This document shows positions 5,969 through 12,059 of a DNA stretch of 12,667 nucleotides, piece by piece (position 1 is the stretch's first letter; each line of letters opens with the position of its first letter). The position numbers were made by a program, and so were the translations under genes. Origin of the DNA: Methylotenera_A sp036675645 (lineage in GTDB: Bacteria > Pseudomonadota > Gammaproteobacteria > Burkholderiales > Methylophilaceae); the NCBI GenBank assembly GCA_036675645.1, contig JAKFEP010000103.1:1-12667 (forward strand), read 5' to 3'. Under the pieces are notes generated by a model that saw only the letters and a list, made by a program, of their open reading frames with translations, searched no databases and had not been told where the DNA came from.

Positions 5969-6403
5969 ATGCACGTTAGCTATGAACTCGCACAACAAAT
6001 TGTAGATAAAGCGGTAGAAAAGTCGAAACAGATCGGCGTTAAAATGTGTATCGCCATTTTAGATTCCGGCGGTAACCTGAAAAGCTTTACCCGCATGGAT
6101 GATGCTTGGGTTGGCAGTATTGACATCGCCATTAAAAAAGCGAAAACAGCCTGTCATTTTGCCATGCCTTCCGGCGAAATCGGTAAGCTTTCACTGCCTG
6201 GTCAACCACTTTATGGTATTGAACATTCTAACGACGGCTTGATTACATTCCCCGGTGGTTTGCCGATTGTCGATAACGAAGGCATGCTAGTTGGTGCCAT
6301 TGGCGTGAGCGGTGATTCGGTCGAAAACGACCATATTGTGGCGCAAGCAGGTGTCGATGTAGCGGGCGTTTGCAATATGCCTAAACATCCATGGCGCACA
6401 TAA
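5969..6403 (+). CDS. GlcG/HbpS family protein (DUF336)
   Basis: A 144-residue soluble protein of the GlcG/HbpS-like family (formerly DUF336), close to the usual 130-150 length. The signature begins with an N-terminal helix ELAQQIVDKAVEKSKQIGV, then MCIAILDSGGNLKSFTRMDDAWVGSIDIAIKKAKTA (26-61), PLYGIEHSNDGLITFPGGLPIV (80-101) and GAIGVSGDSVENDHIVAQAGV (109-129). Known members include heme-binding HbpS and the glycolate-locus protein GlcG, and the fold is profilin-like. Many members have no proven activity, and no glycolate or heme genes lie nearby, so the role is open. There is no signal peptide. A good SD, AAAGGAAA, lies 8-10 nt before ATG. A one-mismatch CreB box upstream hints at CreBC control. 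It ends at a strong bidirectional terminator shared with dnaJ. Confidence 0.88.
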   Translation: MHVSYELAQQIVDKAVEKSKQIGVKMCIAILDSGGNLKSFTRMDDAWVGSIDIAIKKAKTACHFAMPSGEIGKLSLPGQPLYGIEHSNDGLITFPGGLPIVDNEGMLVGAIGVSGDSVENDHIVAQAGVDVAGVCNMPKHPWRT

Positions 6404-6430
6404 ATTTGTGTAATTTTTGGAATTAAAACA

Positions 6431-6467
6431 GCAATAAAAAAGCGCACTTTGTGCGCTTTTTTATTGC
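6431..6467. terminator. Bidirectional terminator between the GlcG-like gene and dnaJ
   Basis: A perfect 17-bp stem (6431-6447 with 6451-6467) over a 3-nt loop. The GC core GCGCAC/GTGCGC is flanked by A6 on one side and T6 on the other. Either strand therefore presents a GC stem followed by T6, which suits the convergent genes ending at 6403 (+) and 6516 (-). Confidence 0.93.
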
Positions 6468-6515
6468 CTACAAACCCAAGCTGCTCTACTTTAGAGTTAA
6501 AGCAGCGATTATCAA

Positions 6516-7637
6516 TCAACCAAAAAAATCTTTTGCTTTATCTACCCAGCTTTTGTTTTTTGGGCTGTGCTTACCTGCATCGGCTTGCGTGCTGATGTCA
6601 AATTCACGCAGTAAATCTTTCTGCTTTTCAGTCAATTTTACTGGTGTTTCTACCACCACATGCACCATCAGGTCGCCATTGTCACTTTGGCGTAACGGTT
6701 TAATGCCTTTACCTTTTAACCTGAATACGCCACCCGTTTGAGTCTCGGCAGGAATTTTCATTTTGGCAGAGCCGCCTAGAGTTGGCACTTCTATCTCGCC
6801 TCCCAATGCTGCGGTACTAAAGCTAATCGGCATTTCGCAATGTAAATTGCCGCCATCGCGTTGGAATATTGGGTGTTGTTTCAGATGCACCACCACATAC
6901 AAATCACCCGTAGGTCCACCATTGACACCAGCTTCACCTTCACCAGTCAGTCGGATTCTATCGCCTTCATCTACACCAGCAGGAATTTTCACCGATAAGG
7001 TTTTATTCTGTTTTACACGCCCAGCGCCACTACAAGTAGGGCAGGGGTCTTTCACCATTTTGCCGTTACCGTGGCATTTTGGGCAGGTTTGTTGTACTGA
7101 AAAAAAGCCTTGTTGCATGCGTACTTGGCCGTGACCACCGCAAGTGGTGCAGGTGACAGGCTGTGTGCCTGGTCTTGCGCCATTACCTTTACAGGTTTCG
7201 CAGGTGGTTTGCACCGGGATGCGGATCTTAGTTTCAGTGCCCTTGGCTGCTTCTTCCAAGCTGATTTCCATGTTGTAGCGTAAATCTGCACCGCGATATA
7301 CATTATTACGTTGTCCGCCAGCGCGTCCACCACCAAAAATATCGCCAAAAATATCGCCGAATGCATCACCAAAACCCGCGCTACCGAAACCACCTGCGCC
7401 CGCGCCTTGCTCTACGCCAGCATGGCCATATTGGTCATAAGCGGCACGCTTTTGATCGTCAGACAGCATCTCGTAGGCTTCTTTCGCCTCTTTAAATTGT
7501 TCTTCTGCCTTAGGGTTGTCCGGGTTGCGGTCAGGGTGATATTTCATCGCCAGTTTGCGATAAGACTTCTTTATTTCTTCTTCTGAGGCATCTTTGTTCA
7601 AGCCCAAGACTTCGTAGTAATCTCTTTTTGCAGCCAT
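6516..7637 (-). CDS. dnaJ: Co-chaperone DnaJ (Hsp40, class A)
   Basis: A 373-residue full-length type I Hsp40. The J-domain (about 4-70) has the HPD motif at 34-36, needed to stimulate DnaK ATPase. A Gly/Phe-rich linker (about 75-110) includes the repeated FGDIFGDIFGG. The zinc-binding region has four CxxCxGxG motifs between 146 and 208 (CETCKGNG, CTTCGGHG, CPKCHGNG, CPTCSGAG), all intact. The C-terminal substrate-binding and dimerisation part includes GEGEAGVNGGPTGDLYVV. Known role: delivers unfolded clients to DnaK in the cytosol. It is the third gene of grpE-dnaK-dnaJ, 100 nt after dnaK. A terminator-like structure lies in that gap, so its level may be set below dnaK. The SD before ATG is weak (GGAT). 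No separate sigma-32 promoter is evident. Confidence 0.97.
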   Translation of the reverse strand: MAAKRDYYEVLGLNKDASEEEIKKSYRKLAMKYHPDRNPDNPKAEEQFKEAKEAYEMLSDDQKRAAYDQYGHAGVEQGAGAGGFGSAGFGDAFGDIFGDIFGGGRAGGQRNNVYRGADLRYNMEISLEEAAKGTETKIRIPVQTTCETCKGNGARPGTQPVTCTTCGGHGQVRMQQGFFSVQQTCPKCHGNGKMVKDPCPTCSGAGRVKQNKTLSVKIPAGVDEGDRIRLTGEGEAGVNGGPTGDLYVVVHLKQHPIFQRDGGNLHCEMPISFSTAALGGEIEVPTLGGSAKMKIPAETQTGGVFRLKGKGIKPLRQSDNGDLMVHVVVETPVKLTEKQKDLLREFDISTQADAGKHSPKNKSWVDKAKDFFG

Positions 7638-7661
7638 TTTTTATCCAGTTACTTTAATCAA

Positions 7662-7739
7662 AATGTTGAGTTAGGCATAGACAAAAGCCACGATGGTCGT
7701 GGCTCTTATCTTGCTCGTTAATCGCTAACTTTCAACATT
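7662..7739 (-). terminator. Nested hairpin between dnaK and dnaJ
   Basis: The inner hairpin has AGCCACGA (7686-7693) pairing with TCGTGGCT (7697-7704) over 3 nt; on the minus strand TTTTGT follows, as in an intrinsic terminator. It is enclosed by an outer imperfect repeat, AATGTTGAGTTAG (7662-7674) against CTAACTTTCAACATT (7725-7739), complementary over 13 bp with a 2-nt bulge. The outer arm includes part of the dnaK stop codon. The inner unit likely terminates a fraction of dnaK transcripts, and the outer pairing may support attenuation or RNA processing. Confidence 0.65.
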
Positions 7740-9660
7740 AGTCTTTTTTCACTTCCTCGAACTCAGCATCCACCACATCGCCATCGACGGTTTTTTCACC
7801 TTCCTGGCTTGGCTGTGCGCTTTGTGTATTGTTTGCTGCCTGTTCTGCTGCATACACTTTTTCACCCAGTTTTTGCGATGCTTCTGTCAGCGCATTTGTC
7901 TTGGCTTCAATGGTGTCTTTATCATCGCTTTGCAACACTTCTTCCACATCTTTAATGGCGGTTTCGATGGCCGTTTTTTCAGCTTCATCTAACTTGTCGC
8001 CATGCTCAGCCAGTGATTTTTTCACGCTGTGCACCATGCCGTCTGCGGCGTTACGCGCGTCGACCAACTCACGGTATTTTTTATCTTCATCCGCATATTT
8101 AATGGCATCTTCTTCCATTTGCTGAATTTCCGCTTCAGACAAACCAGAGTTCGCTTTAATGGTAATTTTATTTTCTTTACCAGTGGCTTTATCCTTGGCA
8201 GAAACGTGCAAAATACCGTTAGCGTCAATGTCAAACGTCACTTCAATTTGCGGCATGCCACGTGGTGCGGGTGGAATATCGCTTAAATTAAATTGACCCA
8301 GCGATTTGTTGCCGCTGGCCATTTCACGCTCACCTTGCAGAACTTGAATCGTTACTGCATTTTGGTTATCTTCCGCAGTTGAGAACGTTTGTGCAGCCTT
8401 GGTAGGAATCGTGGTGTTTTTCTTGATGAGTTTCGTCATCACGCCACCAAGTGTTTCGATACCAAGTGACAGTGGCGTTACGTCTAATAACAATACGTCC
8501 TTTACGTCACCTTGCAATACACCACCCTGAATCGCTGCACCAACTGCCACTGCTTCATCTGGGTTAACGTCTTTACGTGGCTCTTTACCAAAAATTTCTT
8601 GCACTTTCTCTTGCACTTTTGGCATACGGCTTTGACCGCCAACCAAAATCACGTCAGTAATATCGCTTGCTGAAACACCAGCATCTTTAATGGCTGTACG
8701 GCAAGGCGCAATCGTGCGTTCTATTAAATCGTCTACTAAAGACTCTAATTTTGCGCGGGTAATTTTCACCACCAAGTGCTTCGGACCAGTTGCATCAGCA
8801 GTAATGTAAGGCAAATTCACTTCCGTTTGCGTAGCACCAGATAGCTCGATCTTGGCTTTTTCTGCCGCTTCTTTTAAGCGTTGTTTCGCCAATAAATCGT
8901 TGCGTAAATCCAGGCCATTTTCTTTCTTGAATTCATCCGCTAAAAAGTCGATGATGCGGTTATCAAAGTCTTCACCACCTAGGAATGTATCACCATTGGT
9001 AGAGAGCACTTCAAATTGATGTTCGCCATCAATATTTGAAATCTCGATGATAGAGATGTCAAAAGTACCACCGCCTAAGTCATACACGGCAATCTTGCGG
9101 TCACCTTCTTGCTTATCCATACCGAACGCCAGCGCAGCTGCAGTCGGTTCATTGATAATACGTTTTACGTCCAAGCCTGCGATACGTCCCGCATCTTTAG
9201 TTGCTTGACGTTGGCTGTCGTTAAAGTAAGCAGGCACAGTGATTACGGCTTCAGTCACTTCTTCGCCTAAATAATCTTCAGCGGTTTTTTTCATTTTGCG
9301 CAAAACTTCAGCCGAAATTTGTGGTGGCGCCATTTTTTGGCCGCGCACTTCTACCCATGCATCGCCGTTATCGGCTTTGGTAATGGTGTAAGGCATCAAC
9401 TGGATGTCTTTTTGTACTTCTTTTTCTTCGAAACGGCGGCCAATCAAGCGTTTCACTGCGTACAACGTATTTTTTGGATTAGTCACTGCTTGGCGTTTAG
9501 CTGGTGCGCCCGCTAAAATTTCGCCATCTTCTTGATAGGCAATAATAGACGGTGTGGTGCGTGTGCCTTCGGCATTTTCAATCACACGTGGCTTGCCGCC
9601 TTCCATCACAGCGACGCAAGAGTTTGTTGTCCCTAAGTCAATACCAATAATTTTTCCCAT
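7738..9660 (-). CDS. dnaK: Molecular chaperone DnaK (Hsp70)
   Basis: A 640-residue protein (E. coli DnaK is 638). The N-terminal ATPase domain opens with IIGIDLGTTNSCVAVMEGG and has phosphate and adenosine signatures including VPAYFNDSQRQATKDAGRIAGL, INEPTAAALAFG, YDLGGGTFDISI and ILVGGQSRMPKVQ. The conserved interdomain linker DVLLLDVTPLSLGIE is followed by the substrate-binding beta domain and a helical lid. The C-terminus ends GDVVDAEFEEVKKD, the EEV-type acidic tail of bacterial DnaK. Known role: ATP-driven binding and release of unfolded proteins with DnaJ and GrpE, and control of sigma-32 in gammaproteobacteria. SD AAGGAAAA lies 7-8 nt before ATG. It follows grpE after a 145-nt gap that has its own sigma-32-like promoter, so it can be transcribed with grpE or alone. 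Complete, no oddities. Confidence 0.98.
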   Translation of the reverse strand: MGKIIGIDLGTTNSCVAVMEGGKPRVIENAEGTRTTPSIIAYQEDGEILAGAPAKRQAVTNPKNTLYAVKRLIGRRFEEKEVQKDIQLMPYTITKADNGDAWVEVRGQKMAPPQISAEVLRKMKKTAEDYLGEEVTEAVITVPAYFNDSQRQATKDAGRIAGLDVKRIINEPTAAALAFGMDKQEGDRKIAVYDLGGGTFDISIIEISNIDGEHQFEVLSTNGDTFLGGEDFDNRIIDFLADEFKKENGLDLRNDLLAKQRLKEAAEKAKIELSGATQTEVNLPYITADATGPKHLVVKITRAKLESLVDDLIERTIAPCRTAIKDAGVSASDITDVILVGGQSRMPKVQEKVQEIFGKEPRKDVNPDEAVAVGAAIQGGVLQGDVKDVLLLDVTPLSLGIETLGGVMTKLIKKNTTIPTKAAQTFSTAEDNQNAVTIQVLQGEREMASGNKSLGQFNLSDIPPAPRGMPQIEVTFDIDANGILHVSAKDKATGKENKITIKANSGLSEAEIQQMEEDAIKYADEDKKYRELVDARNAADGMVHSVKKSLAEHGDKLDEAEKTAIETAIKDVEEVLQSDDKDTIEAKTNALTEASQKLGEKVYAAEQAANNTQSAQPSQEGEKTVDGDVVDAEFEEVKKD

Positions 9661-9744
9661 GTTAGTTTTCCTTAATCAATCTTTAAAATTTAATCAACTC
9701 GAGCTATATGACTACAAAGCTAGCGGTTGAAGTATGAATTTAAT

Positions 9745-9769
9745 GTGGGGTAGGTTTTTAACTTTTCAA
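9745..9769 (-). promoter_or_regulatory. Sigma-32-type promoter for dnaK
   Basis: On the minus strand, TTGAAA (complement of 9764-9769), a 13-nt spacer and CCCCAC (complement of 9745-9750) resemble the heat-shock consensus CTTGAAA / CCCCATNT, with mismatches at the outer -35 C and the last -10 base. The spacer length equals that of the grpE promoter. Predicted initiation near 9738 would leave a leader of about 78 nt. The -35 lies at the base of the grpE-dnaK hairpin. Confidence 0.65.
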
Positions 9770-9806
9770 TAGCCTTACAATAATTAAGGCTATTTTTTTA
9801 AAAGTT
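9760..9806. repeat. Long imperfect hairpin at the grpE 3' end
   Basis: The inner stem AATAGCCTTA (9768-9777) pairs perfectly with TAAGGCTATT (9785-9794) over 7 nt. An outer stem AACTTTT (9760-9766) pairs with AAAAGTT (9800-9806), which enters the grpE stop codon. The T7 tract (9793-9799) is on the plus strand, so as a terminator it faces against the chaperone genes. In the grpE-dnaK transcript the same bases give an A-rich bulge instead. It may stabilise or process the grpE message or block antisense transcription. Confidence 0.6.
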
Positions 9807-10333
9807 TATTTTGCAACCATCACTAATGCTGGCCTCAATACGCGGTCATTCAGCGTATAGCCTTTTTGTAGCACGCTGGTCACAGTATTTGGCTCACCAC
9901 TGTTTTCTAGCATTGAAATCGCTTGGTGTTTATTCGGGTCAAACTTCTCACCAACCGGGTTGATTTCGGCAATATTAAATTTCTCGAATACTGCACCAAG
10001 TTGCTTCACAGTCAGTTCCACGCCATTTTTGTAGCTTTCCACGTCGGCGTTACCGACGTTTAAAGCAGCGTCTAAGCTATCCTTGACTGCCAATAGCTCG
10101 TTTGAGAATTTCTCTAGTGCAAATTTACGTGCTTTATCAATGTCATCCATTGCGCGGCGGCGAATATTTTCACCTTCAGCTTTGACATATAGCACGCTGG
10201 CTTTGGCCTCTATTAATGCGGCTTCCAGCGTTGTAATTTTCTCTTCAAGCGTTGGCTCGGCGACTACTTCTGGCTGATTCTCTTGTGTAGGCTGTTGATT
10301 GTCTGATTGACCATTATCTTTCTCGTCTTGCAT
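9806..10333 (-). CDS. grpE: Nucleotide exchange factor GrpE
   Basis: A 175-residue protein. The acidic, Gln/Asn-rich disordered N-terminus (about 1-25, MQDEKDNGQSDNQQ) precedes a long coiled-coil helix (TLEEKITTLEAALIEAKASVLYVKAEGENIRRRAMDDIDKARKFALEKF) and the C-terminal beta head with EKFDPNKHQAISM, VTSVLQKGYTLNDRVLRPALVMVAK. This is the standard GrpE end (DRVLRPAxVxVAK). Known role: a dimer that releases ADP from DnaK. The ATG at 10333 is chosen because GGGGGA stands 4-5 nt upstream. A longer reading from TTG at 10345 would place that ribosome-binding site inside the gene. It is first of the grpE-dnaK-dnaJ set and driven by a consensus sigma-32 promoter whose start would lie about 40 nt upstream. 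No hrcA precedes it. Confidence 0.96.
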   Translation of the reverse strand: MQDEKDNGQSDNQQPTQENQPEVVAEPTLEEKITTLEAALIEAKASVLYVKAEGENIRRRAMDDIDKARKFALEKFSNELLAVKDSLDAALNVGNADVESYKNGVELTVKQLGAVFEKFNIAEINPVGEKFDPNKHQAISMLENSGEPNTVTSVLQKGYTLNDRVLRPALVMVAK

Positions 10334-10380
10334 GCGTTCCCCCAAAATCTTAATAACGTTCTATTAACACTACCCAGAAA

Positions 10381-10406
10381 ATGGGGATAGTGCGGTTGAT
10401 TTCAAG
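10381..10406 (-). promoter_or_regulatory. Consensus sigma-32 heat-shock promoter for grpE
   Basis: On the minus strand: CTTGAAA (complement of 10400-10406), a 13-nt spacer, then CCCCATTT (complement of 10379-10386). All fixed positions of the E. coli sigma-32 consensus CTTGAAA / CCCCATNT are met. Expected initiation is about 10373, giving a leader near 40 nt to the ATG at 10333. No CIRCE inverted repeat is present, so control by HrcA is not supported here. Confidence 0.9.
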
Positions 10407-10450
10407 GGCTTTTTTATAATTAGTTAAATATAATCGAGAATAAAGTGATG

Positions 10451-10483
10451 GCCTGCAGACTAATGCCCATGCACCCTGCAGGC
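10451..10483 (-). repeat. CTGCAG hairpin downstream of the exported-protein gene
   Basis: GCCTGCAG (10451-10458) and CTGCAGGC (10476-10483) pair over a 17-nt loop. With the preceding GATG it matches the creD-side hairpin (677-714) in its left arm, and the two CTGCAG cores are at the same spacing. On the minus strand it lies 57 nt past the stop of the gene at 10540 and is followed after CATCAC by TTT, so termination would be weak. It sits between that gene and the grpE promoter. Confidence 0.5.
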
Positions 10484-10505
10484 TAGACAAGGTGTACTTA
10501 GATAT

Positions 10506-10540
10506 GGAGGGTTAAGGAGCCAGCGTAAACCCTCCTTAAC
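10506..10540 (-). repeat. Two mutually exclusive stems at the 3' end of the exported-protein gene
   Basis: GGAGGGTT (10506-10513) can pair with AACCCTCC (10528-10535), or GTTAAGGAG (10511-10519) with CTCCTTAAC (10532-10540). The two helices share bases and cannot form together. The second reaches into the stop codon of the gene at 10540. No T-run follows on the minus strand. It could be an RNA-stability element; a switching role is only a possibility. Confidence 0.4.
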
Positions 10541-10962
10541 TATTGAGGTATGAGCTTTCCGGAAATAAGCTGAATACGATCCCCTTCCTGAAAGGGTGGT
10601 CGCGTCTTACTCTCGTGAGCGGTATAGGAACCGTCGTCTAAACGCACTGTAGTTTGCCAGACCCCTTCAGGCCATTCATCCCAAGTGTTGATGTGAGGAC
10701 CATTCATATCAACCCCGTCTACTGGCTCGCGGGATGCCTCTGCAAAAGTGATTAAATAAGCGGAGTCTGGCGACGGGGGAGTCCGGTTAGCTGCCGGAGC
10801 CAGTTGACGAACATTTGTAACTACTCCGCAACCTTTACATGGGACATCGCCCGTGATCTTTTTTATTTCCGTCTGTGATTCGGGGATACTCAGATCCAGT
10901 CCTTCAGCAGAAATAATGGACGAAAAAGAAAGGCCAATCAACAATACTAATAACCGTTTCAT
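10540..10962 (-). CDS. Exported hypothetical protein with CKGCG motif
   Basis: I do not recognise this family by name. The predicted 140-residue product starts with a Sec signal peptide (KR, then LLVLLIGLSFSSIISA) and a likely cleavage after residue 19, ISA-EG. There is no lipobox, so it is probably periplasmic. The mature part carries VPCKGCGVVTNVRQL (40-54) with Cys42 and Cys45 as the only cysteines, then a Pro/Ser-rich linker, and a C-terminal beta-type segment WQTTVRLDDGSYTAHESKTRPPFQEGDRIQLISGKLIP, reminiscent of the C-terminal barrel of SlyB/glycine-zipper surface proteins. The CxxC could hold a disulfide, metal or cofactor. The start is at 10962 because GGAG stands 6 nt before that ATG; a TTG just upstream is less likely. 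It lies 41 nt after waaC and may be cotranscribed with it. Confidence 0.7.
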   Translation of the reverse strand: MKRLLVLLIGLSFSSIISAEGLDLSIPESQTEIKKITGDVPCKGCGVVTNVRQLAPAANRTPPSPDSAYLITFAEASREPVDGVDMNGPHINTWDEWPEGVWQTTVRLDDGSYTAHESKTRPPFQEGDRIQLISGKLIPQ

Positions 10963-11003
10963 CAAATTCTCCAGTCAATTTGGCGATAGGGGACAAGCCA
11001 CGA

Positions 11004-11990
11004 TTAATTCCACCATTGTTCAAGCTCAACCATTACATTAGCAACACTTGGTGTTTTGTCAATGCCACCTAAATTAATTGCTGGTGCAAATTTCCCTGCC
11101 ATCACGCCCGTTAGCACAGGATTTGTGTCAGTATAAATGGCGACGGTGTGAATGTTGAGCGCGGCGGCTAGGTGCGATAAACCGGTATCGACACCAACAG
11201 CAGCTTTGGCATTGGCAATGATGCCAGCAAGCGCAGTAAGACCTAGCTTAGGCAATACCACCGCATTGGATAATTGATTCGAAATCAATGTTGCACGCGC
11301 ATGTTCAGCATCGCTCGCCCAAGGCAACACCATATTCAGGTTTTGTAGCGCGAGTTGATTGCCTAACGCTATCCAATGTTCCACTGGCCATAACTTACTG
11401 TCACGGCTGGTACCGTGCAAGGCAATCACATAATTTGACTGCAAATCACTGGTATGTGGATGAATGACTCTTCGCTCTGTCGGCAGCCCATAATCTGGCG
11501 CATCGGTTGGAATTTCATAACCTAAGCTTAATGCACAAAGCGTACGGTTACGCGTTACCGCATGTTGTTGATAAGAAATCGCATAGGTTTTATCGTAGAA
11601 GTAGCTGGCAAGCGGCTCGCGGATGGACTGTTTATTGTAACCATGTTTCGTGCCGTGTGCGTAACGCATGGCAAGTGCGCTTTTAAGTAACCCTTGGGAG
11701 TCGATAATGGCATCATAATGATTCTGTTGAATTGTTTGTTTAAAGGCAGTAATTTCTTGCCAAGTTTTATGGCTAAATATCTGTTTTTTCCAGCGCCGTA
11801 ACGCCAGCGTAATCACATTGCTGACACCAGGGTGCAGACGCGGAATGTCAGAAAATGATTCCTCGACTAACCAATCTATCTGCCAATCCTGATGCGCCTG
11901 TTGGGCATGCTGCAAAATGTCGTTGACCACCGGTAAATTGTGGATGACATCGCCCAGCGAAGAAGTTTTAACCAGCAAAATCCGTTTCAT
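11004..11990 (-). CDS. waaC: Lipopolysaccharide heptosyltransferase I (WaaC)
   Basis: A 328-residue glycosyltransferase family 9 enzyme (E. coli WaaC is 319). The N-terminal Rossmann domain opens KRILLVKTSSLGDVIHNLPVVND, with the conserved catalytic-type Asp14. WQIDWLVEESFSDIPRLHPGVSNVI, LRRWKK, YDAIIDSQGLLKSAL and SIREPLASYFYDKTYAI-x-QQHAVTRNR are WaaC-specific rather than WaaF-like. The C-terminal ADP-heptose side has ALHGTSRDSKLWP and AVGVDTGLSHLAAAL. Known role: adds the first L-glycero-D-manno-heptose to Kdo2-lipid A at the inner face of the inner membrane. The start is taken at ATG 11990; an adjacent in-frame GTG at 11993 is possible, and no strong SD helps to decide. The neighbouring divergent waaG-like gene supports an LPS core locus. 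Downstream is the CKGCG exported protein. Confidence 0.93.
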   Translation of the reverse strand: MKRILLVKTSSLGDVIHNLPVVNDILQHAQQAHQDWQIDWLVEESFSDIPRLHPGVSNVITLALRRWKKQIFSHKTWQEITAFKQTIQQNHYDAIIDSQGLLKSALAMRYAHGTKHGYNKQSIREPLASYFYDKTYAISYQQHAVTRNRTLCALSLGYEIPTDAPDYGLPTERRVIHPHTSDLQSNYVIALHGTSRDSKLWPVEHWIALGNQLALQNLNMVLPWASDAEHARATLISNQLSNAVVLPKLGLTALAGIIANAKAAVGVDTGLSHLAAALNIHTVAIYTDTNPVLTGVMAGKFAPAINLGGIDKTPSVANVMVELEQWWN

Positions 11991-12059
11991 CACGTTATTT
12001 TCGCATACAATTGATTTTTTGCCATTTTGAAGTCGTTAAGTCGCTCAAAACTTACACAA

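Noticed and set aside
10334..10345. TTG start for grpE, four codons upstream
   Set aside because: The TTG overlaps the GGGGGA ribosome-binding site that serves the ATG at 10333.
9661..10440. CIRCE element or HrcA control of the chaperone genes
   Set aside because: No TTAGCACTC-N9-GAGTGCTAA-like repeat is seen upstream of grpE or dnaK; sigma-32-type promoters explain the regulation.
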